Assembly: GCF_024733015.1 (NCBI RefSeq)
Contig: NZ_JANKJG010000010.1
Location: forward strand, 1-64,000
DNA length: 64,000 bases
Direction: 5' to 3'
Source of the DNA: Pseudosulfitobacter koreensis
GTDB lineage: Bacteria > Pseudomonadota > Alphaproteobacteria > Rhodobacterales > Rhodobacteraceae
In this document: piece after piece, positions 27,180 through 37,662 of the stretch
How positions within the stretch are numbered: the stretch's first letter is position 1
Layout of the letters: every line of letters starts with the position of its first letter
Made by a program: the position numbers and the translations under genes
The notes under the pieces: generated by a model
The model's database searches: none
Told to the model about the DNA's origin: nothing
Seen by the model: the letters and a program-made list of their open reading frames with translations, nothing else

Positions 27180-28042
27180 CGCACACGGCCCCCCAGTTTC
27201 TTGCCGACCAGAAAGATGCCGACACTGATCAGCCCGATCACCACCATCGACGACACGGCGAGCGCCGCGCCCAGCGGGGCATTGTTCGCCTTGCCGAACT
27301 GGATCTGGATCATGTTGGAAATCATCAGCCCGTCGGTGCCGCCCACCAGCCGCGGTGTGATGAAATCACCCACGGTGGGGATCAGCACGATCAGGGTGGC
27401 CGCGACGATGCCGGGCATGGCCAGCGGCAGGGTGATGCGAAAGAACCGCCGCAGCGGGCTGTCACCCAGATCGGTCGCGGCCTCGAGCAGGGAGCGGTCG
27501 ATCTTTTCCAGCGCCACAAAGATCGGCAGGATCGCGAAAGGGGCCCAGGCATGGGCCAGCGTGATCACCACCGCATTCAGGTTGTAGAGGATGAAGGTCA
27601 GCGGCGCGTCGATGAACCCCAGCCCCAGAAGCGCCGAGTTGAGCACGCCGTTGTAGCCCAGGATCACCTTCCACAGGAAGACGCGCAGCAAGTAGCTGGT
27701 CCAGAACGGCACGGTGATCAGGAACAGCCACAGCGCCTTGCGGCGGGTGACATGAAACGACAGGTAATAGGCAATGGGAAAGGCCAGCAGCACCGTCACC
27801 ACCGTCACGATCAGCGAAATCTTGAGCGAGCGCCACATCAGCACCTGGTAGATCGGCGTGCCCCATGCCTCGCGGTAGTTATTGAGGGTCAGCGTGGTGT
27901 CGATGGTCAGGTAGTCCTGAGTCCAGAAGCTGAAGGTGATCACCATCAGCAGCGGGGCCGCCAGCATGACCAGCACATAGGCAAGCGTCAAGCTGATCAG
28001 CCGCAGGCCCTGACCCGCTTCACGGTCGAACCGGAGCGCCAT
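27176..28042 (-). CDS. Spermidine/putrescine-type ABC permease (PotB-like)
   Basis: 288 residues with about six membrane spans and an EAA loop (EAATDLGDSPLRRFFRITLPLAMPGI) near residues 195-220. The periplasmic segment SFWTQDYLTIDTTLTLNNY after the first span is characteristic of PotB/PotH. It begins 29 bp after the Rieske oxygenase stop on the same strand, tying uptake and first catabolic step into one transcript. Confidence 0.87.
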   Translation of the reverse strand: MALRFDREAGQGLRLISLTLAYVLVMLAAPLLMVITFSFWTQDYLTIDTTLTLNNYREAWGTPIYQVLMWRSLKISLIVTVVTVLLAFPIAYYLSFHVTRRKALWLFLITVPFWTSYLLRVFLWKVILGYNGVLNSALLGLGFIDAPLTFILYNLNAVVITLAHAWAPFAILPIFVALEKIDRSLLEAATDLGDSPLRRFFRITLPLAMPGIVAATLIVLIPTVGDFITPRLVGGTDGLMISNMIQIQFGKANNAPLGAALAVSSMVVIGLISVGIFLVGKKLGGRVR

Positions 28043-28071
28043 CTAACGCGCATCCCTTGCGGTTGATCGCC

Positions 28072-29283
28072 TCATTCGGCGGCTCTTGCGGCCAGCAGTT
28101 CGGCGTTGCGCGCGGCAACCGTGCCCTTGGGTGGCTCATCCTCGTTCAGTACCGGGAAGTGCGCGCGCAGGCAGTCGTGATAGCTGCGCACGGTGTTTTC
28201 CAGATCGGACAGGATCACGCCGTCATAGCCGCTGGAAAAGGCGGCCTCCCAGGACCAGCGCACCAGCTCTTCGTCCTCTTCGGATGTCAGCCGGTCGATC
28301 CGGCTGCTGAGATAGCGCGACAGCCGCATGCGGCGGTCTTCGTTTGCCAGCCTGTAGGTCGTGCCGCGTTGCATGGTCTTGCCGTACTCCACCGGGAATT
28401 CCTGATAGAATTTGACACAGTCGGGATAAATGCCAAGCACGCAATTTGGAAAGAGACCGATGTAAAGCCAGGCCTTCGCGTGGCTTTCGTCCAGCTCGGG
28501 CGGTGCCTGCAGGATTGAGGTGTAGGCCTGAACGCTCCACAGTCGGTGGTTGGCTTCGCGAAACTCCGAGTAGGAGCGGGATGCGCCGTCTTTGAAATCC
28601 TCGTCGTAGTAGTTGCTGCCGAACAGATCCTGAAGGCCGGGGTGGGCCATCGGCACGTGATAGCCTTCGTTGTCGACGTCGCGGATGCATTTCCAGTTCA
28701 CTTCGGCGGTTTCAGAGTAAAACCCTTCGCCCGAGGGCATCAGCCCTTCGAGGTCGTATTGGTCGATCTCGGCGTCGAAACGCTTGAGCACTTCTGACAT
28801 GGGCGGCTGCGGGCCGGGGCGGAAGCGCACGAAGACGAAGCCGCGCCAGATGTCGGTCTCGATCGCCTTGAGGCCAAAGGCGACCGAATCAAGCTCGGGT
28901 AGCTTTTCTGGCTGCGCGGCACCGCGCAAGGTGCCGTCGAGATTGTAGACCCAGCCGTGGAACGGGCAGACGATGGAGTTGCGGCAGTTGCCCTGCTCGG
29001 CGGCGACCACGCGCGATCCGCGGTGGCGGCAGAGGTTGTGAAACCCGCGCAACACGCCGTCCTTGCCCCGGATCACCAGCGCGCGTTCACCGACGCAGTC
29101 CAGAGTGACGAAATCGCCCGCGTCGGGCAGGTCGTTGACATGACAGACCAGTTGCCAATGCGACCGGAACAGCAGGTCCTTTTCCATCTCGAGCATTTCG
29201 GTGTTGAAATAACTCCACGCGGGCAGGCCCTTGCGGTCATGGTCGATGGGCAGATCTTGCGCTTGTGCGACAGAGGACGTCAT
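28072..29283 (-). CDS. Rieske oxygenase of the glycine-betaine/carnitine monooxygenase type (GbcA/CntA-like)
   Basis: 403 residues. Rieske ligands are Cys85/His87 and Cys106/His109. The iron-site segment VDNEGYHVPMAHP supplies His209 and His214. It places a glutamate (Glu206) where most ring-hydroxylating oxygenases have the bridging aspartate, a substitution known from carnitine monooxygenase and relatives that N-demethylate or cleave quaternary amines. A GGAG ribosome site precedes the ATG. First gene of the leftward operon with the Pot-type permeases, ATPase and methyltransferase, 38 bp from operator site 3. No GbcB/CntB-like reductase is present in the window. Predicted role: oxidative attack on the imported betaine-like substrate (inference). 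Confidence 0.85.
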   Translation of the reverse strand: MTSSVAQAQDLPIDHDRKGLPAWSYFNTEMLEMEKDLLFRSHWQLVCHVNDLPDAGDFVTLDCVGERALVIRGKDGVLRGFHNLCRHRGSRVVAAEQGNCRNSIVCPFHGWVYNLDGTLRGAAQPEKLPELDSVAFGLKAIETDIWRGFVFVRFRPGPQPPMSEVLKRFDAEIDQYDLEGLMPSGEGFYSETAEVNWKCIRDVDNEGYHVPMAHPGLQDLFGSNYYDEDFKDGASRSYSEFREANHRLWSVQAYTSILQAPPELDESHAKAWLYIGLFPNCVLGIYPDCVKFYQEFPVEYGKTMQRGTTYRLANEDRRMRLSRYLSSRIDRLTSEEDEELVRWSWEAAFSSGYDGVILSDLENTVRSYHDCLRAHFPVLNEDEPPKGTVAARNAELLAARAAE

Positions 29284-29320
29284 GAGGAGGCTCCCGGTTG
29301 ATGGCTCGGGAGCACTCTAG

Positions 29321-29342
29321 CAAGTTTTATTGAGCGCTTAAA
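29321..29342 (-). promoter_or_regulatory. TetR/BetI-like operator, site 3
   Basis: Read on the minus strand, TTTAAGCGCTCA is followed by ATAAAA and CTTG. The core differs from the perfect palindrome at one position (TAAGCGCTCA). Spacing to the CTT is the same as in site 1. It lies 38 bp upstream of the Rieske gene. The rest of the gap to 29571 contains nothing I recognise. Confidence 0.75.
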
Positions 29343-29571
29343 TAAATATTTTGAAGCGGGGTTTGGCGCGGGTCCTTTGGCGGCAGAAAAAGCGGGCGAG
29401 GGAGCTGAGTGCGGGTCTGTTCCGCGCGCGCCGCGACGAGCGCTTGCTGTTACTGATTGATAGAAAGTGATTTCAGTTCAGTGGCTTACGGCACGTACTC
29501 TTCTCTGGCCCGGACGGCGATCCGCGAACGCCTCCTCACGAGGCATCCGGCGGATTGCCAGCCTGACCGCG

Positions 29572-31635
29572 CTACCCTGCCAGTCGCGTGTGCCGCGCCG
29601 CAGGCTCTGTCACGCCGCCAGAGCAGTTGAAGAAACCGACATTGGAAGTCATTGAATCGATCCCCGCCTGCAGCAGTTGTACCGCGTTCGAGCTTTCCCC
29701 GGCCATCGCGGCATTTTGCTGAACGGCGCGGTCCAGGTCGCTGACGGCGCTGTTCATCTCGTGCAGACCACTGCTTTGCTCAAGCGCTGCCGAGGCGATC
29801 TGCAGGATGCTGTCGCGTATCTCGGTCACGGTCATGTCGATGGATTGCAGCGATTGACCCGCTTGCCCGACCAGTTCGACGCCGTGTCCGACCTGTCGCT
29901 TGGAATCCTCGATCAGTTCCGCAATCTCACGTGCGGCGGCGGACGAGCGCTGGGCCAGTTCGCGCACTTCCGATGCCACCACCGCAAAGCCGCGACCGGC
30001 TTCGCCTGCGCGCGCGGCCTCGACGCCCGCGTTCAGTGCCAGCAGGTTGGTCTGAAAGGCGATGTCGTCGATGACGCTGGTGATGCGCGAAATGGATTGC
30101 GAGCTTTCCGCGATCACGTTCATCGCGCTGATCGCATCGCCCACGACCACGCTGGACCGGTCCGTCTGCTCCTTGGCCTTCTGGACCTTCTTGCTTGTGT
30201 CATTGGTCATTTCGGTCGCGCTTTTGACGGAAAACGTCAGCTCCTCCAGTGCCGCGGCGCTTTCTTCCAGCGTGGCCGCCTGCCGTTCTGATCGGTTCGA
30301 CAAATCGTTCATTCCGGTTGAAATCGCGGCGACCTCCTGGTTGACCTCGCCGGATTGGCGCAGAACGGAGGATAACACGCTGTCCAGCCGCTCGACCGAG
30401 GCGTTGAACTGCACGCGGATGTCGTCGAACTCCCCCAGGTCTTCGTGCAGTCTGACGGTCAGGTCGCCTGCGGCCAGTTTGCCCAGCCCCGATTGCATCG
30501 CACTGGCGGTTCGGACGTAGGGGGTCGTGTCCACCGCGAACTTGACGACCTTCACCACTTCGCCTGCGGCGTTGCGGATCGGGTTATAGCTGGCGCGGAT
30601 GTGTACCGTGCTTCCGTCCTTGCCGATCCTCTCGAAGGCGCCGTCGTTCGGCTCGCCGCGCCGCAGGCCTTCCCAGAATGAGATATATTCAGGACTGCCT
30701 GCATAGGTCTTGTCAACGAACATGCGGTGCATCTTGCCGACGATCTCGTGCTGCTCATAGCCCAGGGCCTGACAGAAAAGATCGTTTGCGCTCAGGATCT
30801 TGCCATGGGGGTCAAATTCGATGACCGCCTGCACCTTCTGGATTGCGTCCACCTTGCCCTTGGCGTCCGCCTCCATGTCGCGGGCGGCGGTGATGTCGAA
30901 GGCGTATTTGACAACCTTGAACGCGCGCCCCTCGGGGTCGATCAGCGTCTCGTACGTCGCCTGCAGCCAGCGGATCTTGCCGTCCTTGCCGATGCGCTTG
31001 ACCTGCCCGGTTTTGGACGCGATCTGTGAAAGACCATCCCAGAAGTCCTTGTAATCTTGGCTTTCAGCTTCTTCGCGGGGCATGAAAATTCGGTGGTTCT
31101 TGCCAATGATGTCATCCTGCGCATAGCCCATCGTTTTCAAAAACAGGTCGTTTGCGGACAGAATATTTCCGCTTAGATCAAATTCGATCACTGCCATGGA
31201 GCGATTGACGGCATCCACCTGGCTTCGGTTGTCGCGCCGGCGCAAATGCGCCGCCGTGATCTCGCGCGCGGCGACGATGGTATAGTCATGGGTGCCGTCG
31301 GGCTTCATGATGGGGGTATAGGTGGCGTCGAACCAGACCTCGTCGCGCTGTTTGTTCAATCGCGGCACAATCTGGTTGATGGGCCGCCCGTTGTCGACAT
31401 GCCGCCAGATGTCGATGAACTCTGCGCTGTCATAATCCTTTTCGCGCACGATCTGTTCATAGTCCTTGCCGATGATATCGACCGCCTGGACGTTCAGAAA
31501 CGTGCAGAAACTGTCGTTGACGGACAGGACCGTGTGATCCGGGGCCAGACGCGCAAAAACATGCGATGTCTCAAGCGCCCGCAATTCCCTGCGCAGGGTG
31601 TCCAATTCCAAGTTCTCTTTTTTGAACCAAGCCAT
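29572..31635 (-). CDS. Soluble methyl-accepting chemotaxis protein with three PAS domains
   Basis: 687 residues. Three PAS domains in tandem (about 20-130, 140-250 and 260-375) each carry the I(V)GK-x-H/Y and region-end motifs of Aer-type sensors; copies 2 and 3 are very similar. A short HAMP-like linker ([11 protein letters not shown], about 390) leads to the MCP signalling domain, with the highly conserved hairpin tip [32 protein letters not shown] at about 550-580. No transmembrane segment is visible, so it is probably cytoplasmic and senses an intracellular or redox signal through a PAS-bound cofactor. It lies next to, but has no operator of, the TetR regulon. AGGGA precedes the start. 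Confidence 0.85.
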   Translation of the reverse strand: MAWFKKENLELDTLRRELRALETSHVFARLAPDHTVLSVNDSFCTFLNVQAVDIIGKDYEQIVREKDYDSAEFIDIWRHVDNGRPINQIVPRLNKQRDEVWFDATYTPIMKPDGTHDYTIVAAREITAAHLRRRDNRSQVDAVNRSMAVIEFDLSGNILSANDLFLKTMGYAQDDIIGKNHRIFMPREEAESQDYKDFWDGLSQIASKTGQVKRIGKDGKIRWLQATYETLIDPEGRAFKVVKYAFDITAARDMEADAKGKVDAIQKVQAVIEFDPHGKILSANDLFCQALGYEQHEIVGKMHRMFVDKTYAGSPEYISFWEGLRRGEPNDGAFERIGKDGSTVHIRASYNPIRNAAGEVVKVVKFAVDTTPYVRTASAMQSGLGKLAAGDLTVRLHEDLGEFDDIRVQFNASVERLDSVLSSVLRQSGEVNQEVAAISTGMNDLSNRSERQAATLEESAAALEELTFSVKSATEMTNDTSKKVQKAKEQTDRSSVVVGDAISAMNVIAESSQSISRITSVIDDIAFQTNLLALNAGVEAARAGEAGRGFAVVASEVRELAQRSSAAAREIAELIEDSKRQVGHGVELVGQAGQSLQSIDMTVTEIRDSILQIASAALEQSSGLHEMNSAVSDLDRAVQQNAAMAGESSNAVQLLQAGIDSMTSNVGFFNCSGGVTEPAARHTRLAG

Positions 31636-31919
31636 GTCGAATCCCTGCCAACCTTTGATGAACCGATTTCAGCCACACTGCCGTGCAATGGCTTCGAAAC
31701 CATTAAGGCCGTCAGGGGAATCTGCAGCAGGCCCGTTCTGTCGCAGCGCAGCAGGCCCACGTCCACACTGTCCCGGCGGCCCGGACCGCCGGAGTTTTGC
31801 CCTGTTTCCAAGCGTCTGGTCGCAATTGCCGCAACCGCGCGCTACAATGACTGCAAAACCACACCTAACACGTTGCCGCGTCCAATACGCGGCGCGATGG
31901 TGTGCGAAAGGAGACGCCC

Positions 31920-34900
31920 ATGTCGATCACCGCCAGCATCTATCACCTGACCCACTATAAATATGACCGTCCCGTCACCCTGGGGCCGCAGATCATCCGG
32001 CTGCGACCGGCGCCGCATTCGCGCACGCGGGTCATCTCGCATTCCCTGTCGGTGTCGCCTGTGGATCATTTCGTGAACCATCAACAGGACCCCTATGGCA
32101 ACTGGATGGCGCGGCTGGTGTTTCCCGAACCTGTGCGCGAATTCAAGATCGAGGTGGATCTGGTCGCGGACATGTCCGTCTACAACCCCTTTGATTTCTT
32201 CGTCGAGGACAGCGCCAAGGACTTCCCGTTCACCTATGGCGACGAGATTGCCGACGATCTGTCGATCTACCTCAAGACCGAGCCGATGACGCCGAAACTT
32301 GAGGGTTTCCTCAAGTCGGTGCCGCGCGACAAGATGGTCACGATCGACTTTCTGGTGGCGCTGAACATGCGGCTTGCCTCCGAGATCAACTATGAAATCC
32401 GCATGGAGCCGGGGGTACAGACGCCCGAGGTCACGCTGGGCCGCGCGTCAGGCTCGTGCCGCGACAGCAGCTGGCTGTTGGTACAGATCCTGCGCAATCT
32501 CGGGATCGCGGCGCGCTTTGTCTCGGGCTATCTGATCCAGTTGAAGCCCGATCTGGTGGCGCTCGACGGTCCTGCGGGCACGGATCACGATTTCACCGAT
32601 CTGCACGCCTGGGTCGAGGTTTACCTGCCCGGTGCCGGCTGGATCGGGCTGGACCCGACGTCTGGCCTGCTGGCGGGCGAAAGCCATATTCCGCTGGCCG
32701 CGACGCCGCATTATGCGAACGCGGCACCGATCACCGGGGTGGCCAGCTTTGCCGAGGTCGAGTTCTCGTTCGACATGCAGGTCAAGCGTACCGCCGAGCA
32801 TCCACGCATCACCAAGCCGTTCTCGGACGCCTCGTGGGACGCGCTGAACGCGCTGGGCCAGAAGATCGACAAGCGGCTGGAGGACGGCGATGTGCGCCTG
32901 ACCATGGGCGGCGAGCCCACGTTCGTGTCCATCGACGATTTTGAAAGCCCCGAGTGGAATTCGGACGCCGTGGGGCCCACCAAGCGGGTGCTGGCCGACA
33001 AGCTGATCCGCCGCTTGCAGGACAGGTTCGCCAATGGCGGGCTGCTGCATTACGGGCAGGGCAAGTGGTACCCCGGCGAGACGCTGCCGCGCTGGACCTT
33101 TTCGCTGTACTGGCGCAAGGACGGCAAGCCGATCTGGAAGGATCCCGATCTGCTGGCGCGCGAGGACACGCAGGAAAACGTGGGGCCAGACGATGCCAAG
33201 GCGCTGCTGGACAGCATTGCGCAGCATCTGGCGGTGCCACGCGAAAACGTGCTGCCCGCCTTCGAGGACCCAGCCGACTGGATCATCAAGGAAGCCAGCC
33301 TGCCGGAAAACGTGACCCCGGAGAACAACAAGCTGAAGGACCCCGAAGAGCGCGCTCGCATCGCGCGGGTGTTCGAGCGGGGGCTGACCACGCCCGCAGG
33401 CTACGTGTTGCCGGTGCAGCGTTGGCAGGCGCGGGCCGAAAGCCGCTGGATGTCCGAAGTGTGGAACATGCGGCGCGGCAAGGTGTTCCTGGTCGCCGGT
33501 GACAGCCCCGTGGGCTACCGGCTGCCGCTGGGCACGCTGCGGCACATCCCCGAGGCAAGCTTTCCGTTCATCAACCCGCAGGACCCGATGGAGGAGCGCG
33601 CGCCGCTGGCTGATCCCGCCGAGATCGAGGCACGTCCGCAGGCCGTGGCCCACCGCACCGACGCGACTGCGGGGCAGGAGGTCGTCGAACAGACGATGGC
33701 CCGCGACGGCGATCTGAGCGGGTCGGTGCGCACCGCCATCTCGGTCGAGCCGCGCGATGGGCGGCTTTGCGTGTTCCTGCCGCCGGTGGAAACGCTTGAG
33801 GACTATCTGGAGCTGATCGCCGCGACCGAAGCCGCCGCCAAGGCGACCGGCCACAAGGTGCTGATCGAAGGGTACAGCCCGCCCAGCGATCCGCGGATCG
33901 AGGTGATCCGCGTGGCACCGGACCCCGGTGTGCTTGAGGTGAACATTCACCCCGCCGCCAGCTGGGCCGAATGCGTCAACACCACCGAGATCGTCTATGA
34001 ACAGGCGCGCCAGTGTCGTCTGGGGGCGGACAAGTTCATGATCGACGGGCGCCATACCGGCACCGGCGGCGGCAACCACGTGGTCGTGGGCGGGGTAAAG
34101 CCCGCTGACAGCCCGTTCCTGCGCCGTCCCGATCTGCTGAAAAGCCTGATCCACTTCTGGCAGCGGCACCCCAGCCTGTCCTATCTGTTCTCTGGCACCT
34201 TCGTCGGTCCCACCAGCCAGGCGCCGCGCATCGACGAGGCGCGCCATGACCAGCTTTACGAGCTTGAAATCGCGCTGGACCAGATCTGGCCGCCGACCAA
34301 GGCGGACGTGCCGCCGCCGTGGCTGACCGACCGTCTGCTGCGCAACAGCCTGATCGACGTCACGGGCAACACCCACCGGACCGAGATCTGCATCGACAAG
34401 CTCTATTCGCCCGATGGACCCACCGGACGTCTGGGCCTGGTCGAATTCCGCGGCTTCGAGATGCCGCCGAACCCGCGCATGAGCCTGGCACAACAGGTGC
34501 TGATCCGGGCCATCATTGCGCGCTGCTGGGATGATCCGATCAGTGGCAACCTGACCCGCTGGGGCACGCAACTGCATGACCGCTTCATGCTGCCCGAATT
34601 CATCTGGGACGACTTCATCGAGGTGCTCGACGATCTGAACGCGCATGGCATGGCGCTGGACCCGATGTGGTTCGAGGCGCAGGCCGAGTTCCGCTTTCCC
34701 TTCTGCGGAGAGGTCACATACGAGGGCATGACGCTGGAGCTGCGGCAAGCGCTGGAGCCATGGCATGTGCTGGGCGAGACCGGTGCCATCGGCGGCACCG
34801 TGCGCTATACCGACAGCTCGGTCGAGCGGTTGCAGGTCAAGCTGACGGGGGCCAACCCCGACCGCTACCGCGTCACCGCCAACAAGCGGATCGTGCCGCT

Positions 34901-35243
34901 GGCGCAGACCCGTGCGCCGCAGTCGCGCGTGGCTGCCGTGCGTTACAAGGCGTGGAAGCCCGCACAGTCGATGCATCCGGTGCTTGAGGTCGACGCGCCG
35001 CTGACCTTTGACATCTACGACACCTGGACGGGTCGGTCGCTGGGCGGCTGCCGCTATCACGTGGCACATCCCGGCGGGCGCAACTTCGACACCTTCCCGG
35101 TCAACGGCAACGAGGCCGAGGCGCGCAGGCTGTCGCGGTTCGAGCCGCTGGGCCACACCACGGGGGCCTTCACGCCGCCATCGGAAATACCGCACCCGGA
35201 GTTTCCTTTGACGCTTGACCTGCGCAGACGGGCGGGGTTGTAG
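31920..35243 (+). CDS. Transglutaminase-DUF2126 fusion protein
   Basis: 1107 residues. Residues about 1-290 are a transglutaminase-like domain with an intact triad, Cys180 (SGSCRDSSW), His229 ([10 protein letters not shown]) and Asp245 (LDPTSG). The remaining 800 residues match the large DUF2126 region, with conserved stretches such as [20 protein letters not shown] and [19 protein letters not shown] lies 6 bases before ATG 31920. First of four co-directional genes with a circularly permuted ATP-grasp/alpha-E protein, a second transglutaminase and a zinc protease-like protein. Such neighbourhoods have been predicted to make or modify peptides. Product and target are unknown. Confidence 0.85.
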   Translation: MSITASIYHLTHYKYDRPVTLGPQIIRLRPAPHSRTRVISHSLSVSPVDHFVNHQQDPYGNWMARLVFPEPVREFKIEVDLVADMSVYNPFDFFVEDSAKDFPFTYGDEIADDLSIYLKTEPMTPKLEGFLKSVPRDKMVTIDFLVALNMRLASEINYEIRMEPGVQTPEVTLGRASGSCRDSSWLLVQILRNLGIAARFVSGYLIQLKPDLVALDGPAGTDHDFTDLHAWVEVYLPGAGWIGLDPTSGLLAGESHIPLAATPHYANAAPITGVASFAEVEFSFDMQVKRTAEHPRITKPFSDASWDALNALGQKIDKRLEDGDVRLTMGGEPTFVSIDDFESPEWNSDAVGPTKRVLADKLIRRLQDRFANGGLLHYGQGKWYPGETLPRWTFSLYWRKDGKPIWKDPDLLAREDTQENVGPDDAKALLDSIAQHLAVPRENVLPAFEDPADWIIKEASLPENVTPENNKLKDPEERARIARVFERGLTTPAGYVLPVQRWQARAESRWMSEVWNMRRGKVFLVAGDSPVGYRLPLGTLRHIPEASFPFINPQDPMEERAPLADPAEIEARPQAVAHRTDATAGQEVVEQTMARDGDLSGSVRTAISVEPRDGRLCVFLPPVETLEDYLELIAATEAAAKATGHKVLIEGYSPPSDPRIEVIRVAPDPGVLEVNIHPAASWAECVNTTEIVYEQARQCRLGADKFMIDGRHTGTGGGNHVVVGGVKPADSPFLRRPDLLKSLIHFWQRHPSLSYLFSGTFVGPTSQAPRIDEARHDQLYELEIALDQIWPPTKADVPPPWLTDRLLRNSLIDVTGNTHRTEICIDKLYSPDGPTGRLGLVEFRGFEMPPNPRMSLAQQVLIRAIIARCWDDPISGNLTRWGTQLHDRFMLPEFIWDDFIEVLDDLNAHGMALDPMWFEAQAEFRFPFCGEVTYEGMTLELRQALEPWHVLGETGAIGGTVRYTDSSVERLQVKLTGANPDRYRVTANKRIVPLAQTRAPQSRVAAVRYKAWKPAQSMHPVLEVDAPLTFDIYDTWTGRSLGGCRYHVAHPGGRNFDTFPVNGNEAEARRLSRFEPLGHTTGAFTPPSEIPHPEFPLTLDLRRRAGL

Positions 35244-35253
35244 TCAGCCGGAC

Positions 35254-37659
35254 ATGGCCAGCACGCAAACCAACAGGGGCGGGGCAAGCAACGATCTGCT
35301 TGCCAATTACGCCACGCACCGGGGCGTCCGCGACGAGATGATCGGCGCGGACGGCGCGGTGAAACCTGCCTGGCGTGACCTGATGAAACATCTCGGAGAG
35401 CTGTCGACCGAGGGGCTGGCGCACCGCTTTGCCCGTGGCGACCAGTACCTGAGCGAGGCGGGCGTGTTCTACCGCCAATACGACGACACCGTATCGTCGG
35501 AACGCGAATGGCCGCTCAGCCATATTCCGGTGGTTCTGGGCGAAAGCGAATGGGCCGAGATCGGGGCAGGGCTGGTGCAGCGCGCCGACCTGCTGGAATA
35601 CGTGGTGCGCGATTTCTACGGAGCCAACGATCTGGTGCGGTCGGGGCAGATCCCGGCGGCGCTGCTGGGGCAGAACCCCGCGTGGCTGCGTCCGATGATG
35701 GGGGTGCAGCCGAAGTCCGAACCGTTCCTGAATTTCCTGTCGTTCGAGATCGGGCGCGGGCCGGACGGCAGATGGTGGGTGATCAGCGACATCGTGGAAT
35801 CGCCGACCACCACGGGCTTTGCCATCGAAAACCGCGTGGCGCTTTCGCGCGTGTTTCCGAACTTTTTCAGCAATGCGCATGTGCACCGCATCGCGGGATT
35901 CTTTCAGGCGATCCAGCAGCGTCTGTTCGATCTGAGGGGCAAGGGCGCGGGGCAGATCGCCATGCTCAGCCCCGGACCGATGAACCAGAACTATGCCGAA
36001 CACGCCTATCTGGCGCGCTACCTGGGCCTGCTTCTGGTCGAGGGCGAGGACCTGATCGTGACCGACGGGCAGGCGATGGTGCGCACCGTTTCTGGCCCCA
36101 AACCGATCAGCCTGCTGTGGAACCGGGTGCCGTCCGCGATGATCGACCCGCTGGAGCTGGAGGCCGCATCGCTGATCGGCACGCCCGGCCTGCTGGATGC
36201 CCTGCGCAGGCGCAACCTGCGGATGCTCAACGCCGAGGGGGCAGGGGTGCTGGAGACCCGCGCGCTGATGGCGTTTTTGCCCAAGATCGCGCGCAAGCAT
36301 CTGGGCCAGCCACTGATCATGCCCAATATCGCGACCTGGTGGTGCGGTCACGCGGCCGAGCGCGACCATGTGATCCGGCACTGCGAGCAGATGATGGTCG
36401 GCTCGGCCTTTTCCACCGTGCCGCTGATGGCCGATCCGGGGACGTTCGTGTTCGACGCGGACAAGCTGGGCAGCTTTCCCGATCATGTGATGTCGCTCTT
36501 GCAAACCTCGGGGCGCGAGTTGGTGGGGCAGGAGACCGTCACCCTGTCGACCACGCCGGTCTACGAAAACGAACAGCTTGTCGCGCGGCCCATGTGCCTG
36601 CGGGTGTTTCTGGTGCGCACGGCGGACGGCTGGCAGATGATGCCCGGCGGCTATGCGCGCGTCAGCGGCGGCGACGACCCCAAGGCGCTGGCGATGCAGC
36701 GCGGCGGCAAGGTGGCGGACGTCTGGATCGTATCGGACACGCCGGTGCCGCAGACCAGCCTGCTGACACCGAAAGCCGACGCGCCGACGCGCGCATTCTC
36801 GGAAGGTGCGCTGCCGTCGCGCTCCGCCGACAACCTGTTCTGGGTGGGCCGAAACGTCGAGCGGGCAGAGTTCAACGTGCGCCTGTTTCGCGCCTATTTC
36901 GCCCGCGTCAGCGACGGCGTCAGCCCCGGCGCCCCGATCCTGCGCTATATCCGCAAGCACCTGCTGTTTGGCGTCACGCACGATGCGGCCACGATGGCCG
37001 AACGGTTCGAGACGCCGCTGTACGGTGCCCTGCAGGCCGCAACCAAGATCGGTGACCGCTTTTCGCCCGACGGGATGAAGGCGCTGAAGGACATCGTGCA
37101 AAACGTCGACCGCCTGCACGGGATCAAGGTCGAGCCCGATGACATCCTGACCGAAAGCAGCCTGCTCTTGCGCAAGATCACCGGGTTTTCCGGGCTTGTG
37201 CACGAGAACATGTACCGCTCGCACGGGTGGCGGTTTCTGAGCCTGGGCATTTCGCTGGAACGTGCGGCGGGCATGGTGCGCGTGCTGCGTCAGTTGGGTC
37301 GCGCGGATGCGCCCGAGGGCGCGCTGAACCTGGCGCTTGAGCTGGGCGACAGCATCGTGTCGCACCGGGCGCGGTTCTCGGTCGTGGCGGACATCGGGTC
37401 GGTGTTTCACATGCTGGCGCTGGATGCGAACAACCCGCGCTCGGTGCGGTTTCACGTGACCCGCGCCAACCAGCAGATCAAGGAGCTTCCCGGTCAGACC
37501 GGCGGCGCTGTTCTGGGCGATGTGGCACGGCGCATCCTGCTTTTGGAAACGCAGCTGGCGACCGTGACCACGGACGGCCTGACCACCGAACTGTTCGACC
37601 GGATCGAGCGCGAGCTTTGGGCGCTGTCCGATGCGCTGACCGAAACATTTCTGGTGTAA
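35254..37659 (+). CDS. Circularly permuted ATP-grasp and alpha-E domain fusion
   Basis: 801 residues. The N-terminal half (about 1-480) has the circularly permuted ATP-grasp signature: VVRDFYGANDLV, LSFEIGRGPDGRWWVISD, LSPGPMNQNYAEHAYLARYLG, then LIMPNIATWWCG and RVFLVRTADGWQMMPGG. The C-terminal part (about 490-801) is an alpha-E helical domain beginning LPSRSADNLFWVGRNVERAE. The two are often separate genes; here they are one protein. ATP-grasp enzymes ligate a carboxylate to an amine, so a peptide or amide bond is the expected product. It starts 10 bp after the DUF2126 gene and precedes a transglutaminase by 3 bp, so they are probably co-translated. Confidence 0.85.
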   Translation: MASTQTNRGGASNDLLANYATHRGVRDEMIGADGAVKPAWRDLMKHLGELSTEGLAHRFARGDQYLSEAGVFYRQYDDTVSSEREWPLSHIPVVLGESEWAEIGAGLVQRADLLEYVVRDFYGANDLVRSGQIPAALLGQNPAWLRPMMGVQPKSEPFLNFLSFEIGRGPDGRWWVISDIVESPTTTGFAIENRVALSRVFPNFFSNAHVHRIAGFFQAIQQRLFDLRGKGAGQIAMLSPGPMNQNYAEHAYLARYLGLLLVEGEDLIVTDGQAMVRTVSGPKPISLLWNRVPSAMIDPLELEAASLIGTPGLLDALRRRNLRMLNAEGAGVLETRALMAFLPKIARKHLGQPLIMPNIATWWCGHAAERDHVIRHCEQMMVGSAFSTVPLMADPGTFVFDADKLGSFPDHVMSLLQTSGRELVGQETVTLSTTPVYENEQLVARPMCLRVFLVRTADGWQMMPGGYARVSGGDDPKALAMQRGGKVADVWIVSDTPVPQTSLLTPKADAPTRAFSEGALPSRSADNLFWVGRNVERAEFNVRLFRAYFARVSDGVSPGAPILRYIRKHLLFGVTHDAATMAERFETPLYGALQAATKIGDRFSPDGMKALKDIVQNVDRLHGIKVEPDDILTESSLLLRKITGFSGLVHENMYRSHGWRFLSLGISLERAAGMVRVLRQLGRADAPEGALNLALELGDSIVSHRARFSVVADIGSVFHMLALDANNPRSVRFHVTRANQQIKELPGQTGGAVLGDVARRILLLETQLATVTTDGLTTELFDRIERELWALSDALTETFLV

Positions 37660-37662
37660 GCA

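Noticed and set aside
32448..35195. Antisense open frame of 915 codons opposite the DUF2126 gene
   Set aside because: Same reasoning: composition of a codon-bias shadow and no ribosome site or domain.
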